A stretch of DNA of 31,448 nucleotides from Melampsora larici-populina 98AG31 (lineage: Eukaryota; Basidiomycota; Pucciniomycetes; Pucciniales; Melampsoraceae): assembly GCF_000204055.1 (NCBI RefSeq), contig NW_006768791.1:955840-987287 (forward strand), read 5' to 3'. Numbering within the stretch: the first letter of the stretch is position 1; each line of letters starts with the position of its first letter. Made by a program: the position numbers and the translations under genes. Shown one piece after another: positions 18,229 to 28,715 of this stretch. Below the pieces are notes generated by a model, which ran no database searches, had not been told where the DNA came from, and was given only the letters and a program-made list of their open reading frames with translations.

Positions 18229-19724
18229 CAACGCTCGGACCTCAGCGTGATGGCTACGGTCAGCGGTACAGTACGGTACGGCCCTCACCGTATCGCGACT
18301 GGCCATTAAACACTACGGTTTCTCCGTACCAAAACACCTGGTAGGGAAATCTGGTCACGGTCCTGATTACGATTGCGGGCACATTACGTTACGATATCCG
18401 CGACAAAACCCGTAGTCACTACGGTTGACTACGGTATAAATATCTCCCAGCTGAAAGGTTAATGATTTGCTTGATAATTTAGTCGGATCACTTTGCAAAC
18501 CTCCATTACTTTTGTTAGCTTTAGTAGATAAACCTCCAGAAGACAATATAGTATTAGTGGGTTGTTTAGCTACACTTCAATGTGCTTGGGTGGCTTGGTC
18601 TCGACTTTGATCCTCAATCTCTTGAACAAGCTTTGAGTGTGAACCAAAGATTACCAAAATTGATTTTAACCTGATCAAAGGTCCTATGTACCCTGATTGA
18701 TGGGTTTAGTGTGCTTCATAAATCTTATGTCTATAAGCAAACTCGTGGCTCAAAAAACACCCTGGTGGTGACTTAGCAATTTTGAATTTTGTAGGACGTG
18801 ATGTGACTGATGAAATTGAAGCTTATCATCCAGACAAGGTTTTCGATCTAATGAAATGTTTGATTATTGGAAACGTTTCACTCCAAGATGGGAATGACAC
18901 AGAGGGAGGTCAGGGGACCGAGGTCAGGGATGAAAACCGTTGAATCCTCCGATCCAAGTTGAATTGTGGCCTATGCTTGTAACTCGATCGAGACCGATCG
19001 CGCGTTCCGATTCAAGTGTTGATGGTCATGATCTCGATTCTGGATATGCTACGGCAGATGCAGACTTGAGTCATGATACCAAAGAAACTTCATCCATTGA
19101 GATGAGTTCACCAAACGAGTCAATTTGGAGGCGTGTTAAATCTAAACCCAGTCCCACAGAAAGTCAAGTACAAGCTCAGCACAACACAAGGACAATTCCA
19201 AGTGGAAGATTGGAATTGACCATGTTAGAAAAGCTACAAGCTCTGGAACCGAACTTTTATAATGATTGGGAAACTCTTTTTGGAAGCAAGTAAGATAAGT
19301 CACCAGTCCGTCAACAACACCTATCGCACTCCTACCGCCGTCTGCATCAACAAAGTTGCTCAGCTGGTCTTCATGATCCTCCTCGATTCTGCTATGGCTA
19401 TGGTCCTGATCTTTTACAATTCACAATTCTTTTCATCTTTGTACTTTATCATGCATCTTTTCTTTATTTTTCCTGTCTCTTGTCAACAATATACTCCATT
19501 ATCTTTATCATCTGTTTTTTAAAATTTTGAGTACCGTGATGACCAAAATCTGAGCTTCAGATGGCCATCGCGATACGTTACGTTACGGTCTCACCGTACC
19601 ATGACCAATTTTTGGCTACGGTCCCCCCCATAACGCTACGACATGGTTGGTCCTGAATACGGTCCACCGTAACGTTATGGATTATCCATAACGCTACAGT
19701 GGATTACAATGAGGTCCGAGCGTT
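18229..19724 (+). mobile_element. TIR transposon carrying a desaturase gene fragment (Pack-type)
   Basis: The left end AACGCTCGGACCTCA (18230) and right end TGAGGTCCGAGCGTT are a perfect 15-bp inverted pair. GGTAGTTC flanks it on both sides (18221-18228 and 19725-19732). About 200 bp at each end is packed with TACGG, CCGTA and CGTAACG motifs, resembling subterminal transposase-binding repeats of hAT elements (Ac has AAACGG). An 8-bp TSD and a CAACG start (hAT end consensus YARNG) suggest hAT; a 9-bp TSD with one mismatch (Mutator-like) is the alternative. No transposase is present. The interior holds a cytochrome-b5 desaturase fragment. Confidence 0.75.
18690..19293 (+). pseudogene. Captured cytochrome-b5 domain of a fatty-acid/sphingolipid desaturase
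   Basis: The stretch reads L-I-D-G-F-S-V-L-H-K-S-Y-V-Y-K, then after a frame change N-S-W-L-K-K-H-P-G-G-D-L-A-I-L (18740 on), F-V-G-R-D-V-T-D-E-I-E-A-Y-H-P and I-I-G-N-V. H-P-G-G and the later A-Y-H-P carry the two haem-binding histidines of cytochrome b5. After another frame change P-P-I-Q follows, a motif found after the b5 domain in fungal delta-8 sphingolipid desaturases. The rest, to 19293 (I-P-S-G-R-L-E-L-T-M-L-E-K-L), is polar and ends at a possible donor, GTAAGA. The membrane histidine boxes are not seen. Lying within a TIR element, this is a captured, broken gene fragment rather than a working enzyme gene. Confidence 0.7.
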
Positions 19725-20294
19725 GGTAGTTCTAGCTCTCTTGTTGCACCTTCCACTTCATCTGTTCGATCACTTAGGGTTTGTAGTCCGGTTCGCCCTC
19801 GGCCTGGTTTTGTAATGCAGTCACCAGACTCACGGCGTGCACTGCAATTACCTGCCGATGAGGCTGATCCTGGAGAATCCGGACCTGAGGAGTCAGACGA
19901 GGCATCAGATTTGGCTTCAACTGCTCCTGTCCCACCATCACCTCCTGTTCAATCACAATTGCAGAAACGGGTTCCCAAAGGAACTAATCGCAATGTTGGC
20001 TTTGGCAAAAGAAAAAGCACCGCCAGTCGAAACTGTTCCAATTCGTCTCAACCTCGATCAGCACCTTCGAAGAAGAAGAGAAAGAGTACAGTCACAGTTC
20101 TTGATGTAAGTGGTGTTTGATATGTTGTCTTTCCTTTTCTTATATTCACTCTTTTTCCTTTTCTTTTTTTTCATCAAAAATAGGATTACAAAGTCCCCAC
20201 TGGCCTCGATGTCTATCAAGATTTGGACATTGAAGTTGTTGAGACACCTGGTCTCAAGCAAGATCTTGGCCGGGTTGCCAAACTCTTGGAACCA

Positions 20295-20932
20295 CCGCCA
20301 ACATTTTTGCCTTGCATACACGTATGCCCGTACAAAACGCTTTGAAACCGGCGATGATTTATTGCATTTTTACAAGGCGCGGGAAAAAAAATGCGAATTC
20401 ATATCGCTTGATGATCCAGCGATGAAACACATCTTGCGATGTTATATCGCATGTGTGAAAGCGATGAAGTCGCTCAGCAACTTTAAATCACATGGCAAGC
20501 TCAGTGATTTAATCACATATGCGACTTAACATCGCTCAGGTGACTGACCGACACAAACCTCAAGCGATTAAATCCTTCAAATCACATCGAATTCAAGCGA
20601 TGAAAGGTTCCAATTGCTTTGATGACATCCGAGTGAATCCCTTCAATCGCTTGGATGACATGTGAGTGAATCATTTCAATCACATCAAATCATTCGATAC
20701 AAATGTACAATGGCCATGTTGGCAAGCGATCCAAATGGTATCGTGATAAGTTTCTTTTTTCGATTGAGATATGTGGTTTGAAGTAAGGTTGGAATTTGAA
20801 CGCCTCATCAATCATCAACTTCAAAGTAATCACACTGTCACTCATGAGTCATACATATATAGTCAACTTTCTATGTGTTCACATGAATAAAAAAAAGTGC
20901 TGAGTTCTATATGACAAATTCAATTCTAGGAA
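20295..20932 (+). mobile_element. 638-bp insertion with 9-bp TSD, copy 1 of a GCGAT-rich repeat
   Basis: Starts CCGCCAACATTTTTGCC and is flanked by TTGGAACCA on both sides (20286-20294 and 20933-20941). Skipping it restores the host reading frame. Its body to about 20865 is repeated, inverted, at 30221-30791. GCGAT and ATCGC motifs recur in both orientations, and 20610-20680 contains a small tandem duplication. No clear terminal inverted repeat and no protein. A 9-bp TSD would suit Mutator-like elements. The final ~65 bp is not shared with copy 2. Confidence 0.6.
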
Positions 20933-20980
20933 TTGGAACCAGTAGTGAAAGGAATAGAAAACCCAGGAAGTCCAGGTTAA

Positions 20981-22221
20981 TTTTTCAGAAATCTATTTTG
21001 GATGAAGGTGGTACGCTCAAGAAATAGTCATTGAGTTTGAAAGTTTTGCCCTCAAGTCAATTGGTTTAATTGACTAACTGTAAAGAATCATCATTATCAT
21101 TAATCATTAATATTAAAGGCGAACAAGCAATTCAGACAAAACTGGCCAAAATCCACCATTAGTGCAATTTTTGAGTTTTGCACACAGGTCTGAAACCATT
21201 TCAAGCTTCATTTGCAGTTCCCTTGATTCAAAATTCCAATCATCTTCCCGCTATCCTCTCCTAATTTTTCACCTTTGCCTGTGTCAATAAAAATTTGCAA
21301 GTCAATCCACACTAGCCAACTTTCCTGAAGCACCCAACCCAATCTCCTTATTGATGGATCTAATGCAAATCCTGGCTAAATCATCCAAAATTCACTCGTA
21401 ATCCCTGGCGGCATATTCTACGCACTCATATGATTTCACGATTCTATCATAGTATCTTGATCCTGTCTTCAATCAAACCTCCGACTGACAATAAAAACAG
21501 TGTGAGCTCAAAACATTTAAACTATGTCTGATCTCAATCATTGCCAGTCTGATCATAAAGCTTTGTAATTTTGATTTCCATCCGATCAAACTTCAGAATC
21601 AAATGATGGCTGAATCTCAACAGATCTCAACATATGAATTTACCATCTTTTGATTCAAGTTGCATTCATCATTCTGGTTTTGCTAGCTTACAACCTTTTG
21701 AAGTTTAGTCATCATCCAACCACCACTTTTCATTCTTCTGAAACACTGATTTCATCCTATCTTTTTCATTCAGATTTTCATTGACAAACTCAAGCAGATG
21801 ATGTCGCTTCTAGGTTTACATCAATTTATCACTCAACATCTATTTCTTTGGCTCTTGGTCTGCAACAATCACACATCGAATCAAATCATTTCATTCATGA
21901 AGATCTAGATGTCGAAGAGTCAAGTCCAATCGTACTCTTCTGTTTGAAACACACTATGACTAACCTGAATTTCATCACATTACTTCCTTGATTCTTAGTG
22001 AAGTATAGGAACAAGATTAGATCAGAACATAGAAAACCATAAATGAAGCTTTGCCCAGACAAATTAATCTTTGATCTCTTCTGAATCATTCACGAACTGC
22101 TCTCAGCCAAACAGTTTCATCAATTCAAAACATCACACTTGAGATTTCAGATAGACTTAAATGATTAAATTCAGATTTTCAACTATTACTTCAATCATTT
22201 ATAGCACAATCGATAAACAAA
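20981..22221. other. AT-rich stretch with a dispersed repeat, no gene
   Basis: Contains copy 1 of a dispersed repeat (about 21096-21350), described separately. Elsewhere only short, stop-ridden frames and many CAATCA/GATCAAA words. Confidence 0.4.
21096..21350 (+). repeat. Dispersed degenerate repeat, copy 1
   Basis: Shares ATTAAAGGCGAACAAGCAATTC and following bases (CCATTAGTGCAATTTTTGAG, TCTGAAACCATTTC) with an inverted copy at about 24465-24600. It shares the later part (TTCAAAATTCCAATCA, GCCAACTTTCCTGAAG) with a direct copy at about 25140-25345. Edges are approximate. Confidence 0.6.
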
Positions 22222-22481
22222 ATGGGCAACATTGAGTTGATTCTCCAAGATCATCACTGCCTTCACAGTCGAGAGATCACTCCTCCTCAATCCGTTGTAA
22301 ATGACCTTGGTATGTCATCTTGTCTCCTCATCTTTCTCTTGCTTCCTTGTTGAGCTATTCTAACAATCTTTGTGTGATTTTGTAATGCTTTTTAGGTGAA
22401 GGTCCCTCGAGCCGCCCTTACGGGATTGAGCAGACTTCTTTCTCCGAATTTGTTGACATCGACCATGAGACCTACACCTAA
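22222..22481 (+). CDS. Possible intact two-exon gene, 57-residue unknown protein
   Basis: Exon 1, 22222-22309, starts M-G-N-I-E-L-I-L-Q-D-H-H-C. The intron, 22310-22395 (86 bp), has donor GTATGT, branch site CTAAC at 22360-22364 and acceptor TTTTTAG. Exon 2, 22396-22481, ends F-V-D-I-D-H-E-T-Y-T and TAA. The split codon (G/GT) keeps the frame. The intron has every expected signal at the right spacing, which is unusual here. The product is small, acidic and hydrophilic with one Cys and no signal peptide, membrane segment or CaaX end. No family is recognised. It could be a short conserved exon pair of a larger lost gene. Confidence 0.45.
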
Positions 22482-24464
22482 GTTCAATAGCTTTTACAAT
22501 AGTTTACAAAAAGTTAAATTACGTGATGGACCAAGTCATTCTATGATGCAAACTAATCGGTTTTCCAGATGATAAATCAATCATTTTACAGTCTATAATC
22601 TATACATACAAACAAAAAAGCAGAATTTAGCAACTGTGCAAGTTTGCCAGGGAAACAGAGAAAATCAAATGACTTGGTTTAGAACTGACAAATAGTTTTA
22701 TTTGATTTGAAAATCCTTCTGTATTTCGGATTAGTAAAATTTATTGAATCTTTGATTGGTAATGGGCATTGAGGTTCTTCTTCATATGCTGAAATTAAAT
22801 TACTCGTGAAAAAACAATCAAATTCAAAATTAGTGTTCTCTGATCAGTTTCCACCAAAAAAGTTTGAAAGGGTTTTTTTTTGTAAGTACCTTTGAATGAT
22901 TTGGATTATGATCTGGATTGAATAAATAATGATTTGATGAATTAGTTCTAATATATTTTGCTTTGGTTTATTTTTGAATCCAATCAATTTAAAACTTCTA
23001 AATTGGTTTTTGAGTTCAATCAAATTATTTGAAACTTTTCTACCCTTTCATCTCCTTCTTTGGTTTTTCTATTTTTTTAGATTAGACTTGATTCAGCTCA
23101 GGATCTTGATCATATGACAATCAGTTCTGCCAAATTTTGAGAGGTTGAAGTTGGTTTAACAATCTCACTTGTGATATTAGTATACTTGATGTTTTGGAAA
23201 TCGGGTTTTATAGATGATCTGTAAAATCATCTCCCGATTCAAGGTATACTTCATTAGCTGTTTTATTTTTTGTTTTCAAGATGTTTCACTTGGATCGATC
23301 AAATCAATCTGATCTGATCAAGAGTTTGTAAACTGTAGTGATACATAATGTAATTAGCAAACTTATTGGGAAATGGTTTAGTAAGTTTGGAATTCAACTT
23401 AACTTGTTTACGAAGTGTATCAAAATCGAATTCTATTTGATTTGATAAGTTGTTGGATAATATGAGATTGAATGAAGTTTATTTGAGGTCGGGCTTGACT
23501 TTGAAGTTGAATTAAGTTTCGATTTTTCAAGTCTTCTTGAATTGGTATGAATGGATCAATAGTCATAACAACAATTGATGGATTGGATCAACACCTGACT
23601 AAGATCTAAAGGTAATTTGAAAATCAAAAATGACAGATCGGGTCAAATGTGAAGTTGATATTGTGATAGATCAAAACTTGAATACTGGTCATGTGGATGA
23701 TGATGTTGGGTCAAATTTGATGCATTTGAATCAATCCATTCCAATTGGTGTTGAAAGGGGTGCAAGACAATCACTATTTTCATTGTTATCAGATGTGAAT
23801 AGTTGATTATCATCAATTTGAATGATCAAGATGAGATGGAAGCAATGGAAGCGAACCAATGATTGTAATGATGATTTACCAAACACTCACCATGTATTTG
23901 TTTACCAAGAGCAAAGCACTCAATTTGAGAATATGACATAGGTTTTGAAGTGCGGATCAAAGTGGAAAGACTGATGACATGATCTTGATTGGCCCATGCA
24001 ATTGAGTAATTGAATTTTATCATGGTTGAATGTGAAATTGAGTCGTCTAAGTGGTTTAGGTGTTTTAATTTGATTTCGAAGGATTTTGAAGGATTGATAC
24101 ATTGAGAAGTGTTTTGAAACCTCGAATAAGCCGGCTTATGAAGAGATGGCTCAGACGGTAGATTTTTTGTTAGGGGTAAATGTGCTAAATGAATCTCTGA
24201 TTAGTATAGATGAAAGCTTGAACGCTTAGAATACAACACACCAATTTTCCTTACGGGGGATGCCGGGTTGCATTCCATGTTGTGAGTCGGGATCTTCATG
24301 AAATCCGTGAATGAGGAGATGAATCCAAAGACTCAAGAGCGTATAGAGCAAGATTGGGTGTATCAAGAGGGTGGGCTAGGCTTGGATGTAAGAATGAGGT
24401 GGACAGCGGTCAAGGATATACCAGGAGGTAATGATCAGAATTGCAAATGAAGAACAAATTGATC
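22482..24464. other. AT-rich intergenic stretch, no supported gene
   Basis: Runs of T and A and short frames only (for example minus 23826-24102). A G-rich spot near 24140-24290 was checked for tRNA boxes without success. Confidence 0.5.
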
Positions 24465-24600
24465 TGTTGATCATCACAGAATAGTTTCTGACACATGTAC
24501 AAAACCCAAAAATGGGACTAATGGCGTATTTTGTCAGGTTTTGTTTGAATTGCTTGTTCGCCATTAATATGAATGATGATGATGCTGAATAAGAACCTAC
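24465..24600 (-). repeat. Dispersed degenerate repeat, inverted copy
   Basis: Reverse complement reads ATTAATGGCGAACAAGCAAT, then ACAAAACCTGACAAAAT and CGCCATTAGTCCCATTTTTG, matching 21096-21200 with scattered changes. Confidence 0.6.
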
Positions 24601-24623
24601 ACAATGACTCTTCCAAGGATTTG

Positions 24624-24722
24624 TTGATGATAACATTCAAATTGAAGAGGATTGAAAAATGAAATGTGGTGAATTGATGATAATGTTGAAATTGAAGACA
24701 ATTACAAAATGAAATGTTGTCA
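24624..24722 (+). repeat. 50-bp tandem duplication
   Basis: Two adjacent ~50-bp copies starting TTGATGATAA (24624 and 24674), sharing AAATTGAAGA and AAAATGAAATGT with several substitutions. Confidence 0.75.
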
Positions 24723-25139
24723 AAGGGTTTAGTTTCGAGTTTTCCTGAGTCTAAACATGCACAATGACAATTTCAATGATTTGTTGATCATAGAGACAAA
24801 GCTCAGAGTGATTCAAATGTCTGAATAGTGTAGATGTAAGGTGATTTGGGTTGATGCGATAGAATTATAGGTTAAGCAAGATGGTATATGGGTGGGTGAT
24901 GAGAATGCCAAAACACCTAAACCTTGAATTCTGACCCAGTGATTTGTATAAGCATAAGCATGCTTATACAATTTTCTATGTGTAGCGTATTTCTATCTGC
25001 CTGGCTGATCAACAATAGAGGACAGGTGGGCAGCCGCAGGTTTTTGACTGTATCATCATCATTACAAGTTAAAGGTCAACCATGAATTTGTTTATCCATA
25101 GATCAACTCATGAACAAGCAATTCAAATAATCTTCATAT
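24723..25139. other. No recognisable feature
   Basis: AT-rich, short frames only. Confidence 0.5.
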
Positions 25140-25345
25140 CAATAATCATTCATTTTCATATTAAAGGCCAACAAGCTGCACACGGGTGAGAAACCATTTC
25201 GGGATTCATTTGTAGTTACCTCAATTCAAAATTCCAATCAGCTGTTGGCTACACCCTGCTACACTACCTCTTATCACCTCATCCGACAATCCAAATCTGC
25301 CAGTCATCCACATTTAGCCAACTTTCCTGAAGGACCCAATGTGGA
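25140..25345 (+). repeat. Dispersed degenerate repeat, copy 3
   Basis: Shares TATTAAAGGC, AACAAGC, GAAACCATTTC, TTCAAAATTCCAATCA and AGCCAACTTTCCTGAAG with 21096-21350, with small gaps. Similarity fades after about 25400. Confidence 0.55.
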
Positions 25346-25974
25346 TCCTGTATGTAAGACCTCGGATAGCGCCAGCCAGGCCCCATTGTCTTCAAGTTAG
25401 TGCAAATCCTGTTGCATCCCCCAATTCTAATGATCAACTTCCTCAATCCCCTTATCATCAATACTTATGATCATCAATACGTCAAACACCAACTGAAAAT
25501 CAGCGTCATAGCCCTATTATTTCTGAAGGATCAAAACCAATTCTTGACTCAATCAAAATCTCAACTTACCCTAATGCCAACAGGAATCTCACCTCTTTAC
25601 ATACATACCACACGATTCATTTATACCTTTCATTCTATCTCATCGGGAGCGATATAGGTCTGATTAGGTCTGGCTTGGTATCTTCAACTCCTAATCTCTC
25701 ATCTTTACTTTTTTGAAGTGATATATAGTCAATATTATCAAACCCAAACAACAAGTTGAAACAACTACTTCTTCTGCTGTTACTTCACAAATCATTACAA
25801 ACCTGAAAAGAAAAGAAATAATAAAATACAAATAGGTGAGAATTTTCAAAAAATCAATCTCAGAACAACAAGCTTTTATTAATTGAAAATCTGGTCATTT
25901 GGTTTGGTCGAGTTTCAGTCGCTGCATATCTGCTAGATGTTTTCTGAAGTTGTAATTTGATCGGTCTCACTAAC

Positions 25975-26575
25975 TTCTCAAATTTGGAATCAACTTCTCA
26001 TCCAAATCTATCTCCAGCACAATCTTCTCAAGTAAAGTAAGTAAAACTGATCAATAGCAACTCTTGAAAGATCCTCAATTGATTTTACTGACTGCCTCTG
26101 TGGCGTTTCTAGGATTTGGGATTTTAGAATATGAAACAATGACAAACGATCAAAGCACTGAAGAATCCACTTATGAACATTTACAATTACAATCTAACAG
26201 ATAATCCGACTAATTCAAAGCATTCATAAGACATTGTAGATGATTTAATCACATCACTAGCTTCATTGAATACATCGATCAAATTTAAATCAAATAATGC
26301 ATTAACAATCTTACTCTTAAATCAATTAAATAAATCGACCATTTTTTCATCAGATTCAATTTGAGACGTATTGATCCTTGATCTCTATACTTCAAGTCTT
26401 TCCTAACTTAGGACTTGAATGTGATCAATTGATTCAATCATTTGATTGATTTATCTAACATCTTCCAAACTCATAATCAAAACATTCACAATCAACTATC
26501 TAATGTTCAATTTGAAATCTCTGGGTTTTTGGCTTGTGCTACAAATCATAAATTGATTAGAGAATTTGACAGTAC
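25975..26575 (+). pseudogene. Second, more decayed copy of the ARM/UNC-45-like gene
   Basis: The plus strand matches the minus strand of about 14990-15620 over its whole length. It includes the GTAAGT intron start followed by AAAACTGATCAATAG (26040), ACATCGATCAAATTTAAATC and the strong block TTTGAAATCTCTGGGTTTTTGG (26511). It has many stops and ends at about 26575 (ATTGATTAGAGAATT). Because the intron is shared, this is a DNA-level duplicate, not a retrocopy. It lies outside the Helitron, so it may be nearer the source locus or a remnant of another Helitron copy. Confidence 0.6.
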
Positions 26576-27094
26576 TGAATTCACCAACTAACTTGAGCTA
26601 TTGCTCTCCGAAGTTCAAGTTGAACTGTTCAGAATTGACAATCACACCTTGAGGTATAACTTCATGTGGTCATTCATTTTCTCAATTATATTCAAACTAA
26701 CTGCTCCTGTGCCATTCAGATGAGTTTTCCTTTGATCTTGCTTCAATTCCGATTGTATTCAAATCTATCCCAGCCTCCTAAAAGTTCTGAACATCTCAGC
26801 TAATCAATCTTCTTATTTGCTTTTATTTCACCTAACAAGCTAGATTCATCATCATTATCAAGCCTTTGATTTTAATTTTGGGCAAGTTTTCCCCTGCACT
26901 TATCAACACTAGGTTAGTTCCCTCTCTGTTTATGAGTAATCCGACTTGATCTAAATTGCCTCCTGCCCCCCTTAACACCATTCATCTTTACTAACATGAT
27001 CTCCTTTTTGTGCCATCTTATCAACATATCTGTTTTACTTACTATATGTTGTGATCGACTTTAAAATGTCTTATAATTGTAGTTCTTGAGCTAT
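26576..27094. other. No recognisable feature
   Basis: AT-rich, pyrimidine-rich plus strand, no long frame. Confidence 0.5.
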
Positions 27095-27717
27095 CACTGT
27101 AAACATCATTCAACTTCCCCAATTTGGCAGAGGAAAATGATTAATAGTACAGTTTTTCATAAAAGAATCTAATACTGCACACCTGGGCCATTTCACCCAC
27201 ACTACATATGTGCAGCAAGCTAAGTCAATAGTTGTCTATCATGTACATACAGGTCTGCTCAGTTTTTTGCCCATCAGAATAAATAAATCACATGTTATAC
27301 CACATGTAACTTTTTCGACTTTGAAATTTTTTTCCCAAAAATTCACTACATATAATTCTGTAGCTGCTCAGGCAATATTGTTGAAGCTATGTCTTAGTAA
27401 CAGAAAGTGTGTTACATGCAGTTGAGTTGATGAGATCACACCAAAACATTGATTCAGTGTATGTAGTCAATCTTTTGGAAGCTTTTTTCAATCTGAAAGA
27501 AGTTACAGCATGTATTACATATGAATAACTTGTCCTGATGAGCAGATAACTGAGCAGAACTGTATGTACATGATAACCACATATTCACTGAGCCTGCTAC
27601 GCATATGTAGTGTGGGTGTTATGGCTCAGGTGTGGAGTGATAGACCATTTTATGACAAATCATACTCCCAATCATTTTTCCCTGCCCACTTGGGGAACCC
27701 GAATAATGTCTGCAGTG
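27095..27717 (+). mobile_element. CACTG-type MITE, copy B (623 bp)
   Basis: Same length as copy A and nearly identical, opposite orientation. TAT flanks it on both sides (27092-27094 and 27718-27720), a clean 3-bp TSD. Long imperfect inverted repeats make the whole element self-complementary. The repeated frames inside are not genes. Confidence 0.9.
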
Positions 27718-28487
27718 TATTCAATTCAAGCAACTTGTGCTTCTTTTTCAACTTAGTTTGCACTGATTACTCATTTGAACTTTCTTGACTTCAATCTCAA
27801 AGCAGCCAATGAAGAAATCAAACAGAATTAAATCTAGAAAACTTTGCATTTCAACAAATCACTCAACACTCGAATCAAAAGACAGTGGTTCCACCTGATC
27901 CATTCAATCAAACAAGGAATGGAGCTTGGTGAGCTCAGGTGAGCTCATCGAATTTGAGAAACTTAGTCTATACTCCAACAACAATCATTCAAATCATTTG
28001 TTTCTATGTAAATAGGCTTCACACCAATTATCTACACAATCTACTTATTTCACTCCATTTATTTATTAGGCTTCATGTATTTTAAGATTACATTGTGCTT
28101 TAGATTCTTATAATAACAACTCAATCTGAGTGAAATTTATTTGCCAAACTCTATGGTCACTGATCCCATCTTGCCTCAATCTGAAATGAACAAAACTCCT
28201 TTGATTCAATTTAGAAACTGGGATTGAATTTCCAGAACATGAGTCTTCAGGCACACATGCAATAGAAAAGTGCTTTCTTAGAGCTACTGCTGCTTCTATA
28301 TTATCTTATCCTGGATTAAACCAAAATCACCCCAATCACTCACTTGAAAAGGTGGAATGGGATTGAAAGAACAAGAGTTGATTAATGAATCTGAGGTGTA
28401 ACACAAGAGCAATTCAATGTCAGTGGATTTATAGAACAGTTTGGCTTTTCACAGCTCACAATATCCTTGGCTCCAGTTCTTGAATTG
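27718..28487. other. No recognisable feature
   Basis: AT-rich with short frames; ends with the left TSD (AATTG, 28483-28487) of the solo LTR. Confidence 0.5.
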
Positions 28488-28556
28488 TGTCAGCTATTGA
28501 CTACGAACTATTGAGTAGTAGGTAAAAAAGAGACTGAATAAACTCACAAAATGTAT

Positions 28557-28715
28557 GTTTTGAGAGTGACTCTCAAAACTTAGTTTTCGATTCTTCGTGA
28601 AACTTGAGAAATGTAAAATCTTTAACTGAGGTTAAAGACCTTATTGCTAAAGTGGATACTAAAAAGTAAACTGGCTTTAGCTTTGCTTTAGCAAAAGTGT
28701 TGAACTCGAGTTCAA
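28557..28715 (+). repeat. Cluster of palindromes inside the solo LTR
   Basis: 28557-28579 has 11-bp arms (GTTTTGAGAGT / ACTCTCAAAAC) around one G. 28619-28638 is TCTTTAAC-TGAG-GTTAAAGA. TTGCTAAAG near 28643 pairs with CTTTAGCAA near 28686. 28700-28715 is the perfect 16-mer TTGAACTCGAGTTCAA. Confidence 0.75.

Larger units (their letters stand above)
18164..20980 (+). pseudogene. Small nuclear-type gene split by two transposon insertions
   Basis: Three coding pieces read as one frame once the insertions and one intron are skipped. 18164-18228 starts M-S-P-P-A-S-D-T-Q-N. 19733-20105 continues S-S-S-L-V-A-P, then an acidic stretch (E-A-D-P-G-E-S-G-P-E-E-S-D-E), a proline patch (P-V-P-P-S-P-P-V) and a basic nuclear-localisation-like P-S-K-K-K-R-K-S. 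A 78-bp intron (GTAAGT at 20106, TAG at 20183) joins D-Y-K-V-P-T-G-L-D-V in phase 0. 20942-20980 ends V-V-K-G-I-E-N-P-G-S-P-G and a stop. About 195 residues in all. The first insertion (18229-19724) has an 8-bp TSD, the second (20295-20932) a 9-bp TSD, and both keep phase when one TSD copy is skipped. No family is recognised; it may itself be an old transposon gene. Confidence 0.6.

Noticed and set aside
24140..24165. TGGCTCAGACGG resembling a tRNA A box
   Set aside because: No B box follows at a workable distance and no stem pairing was found.
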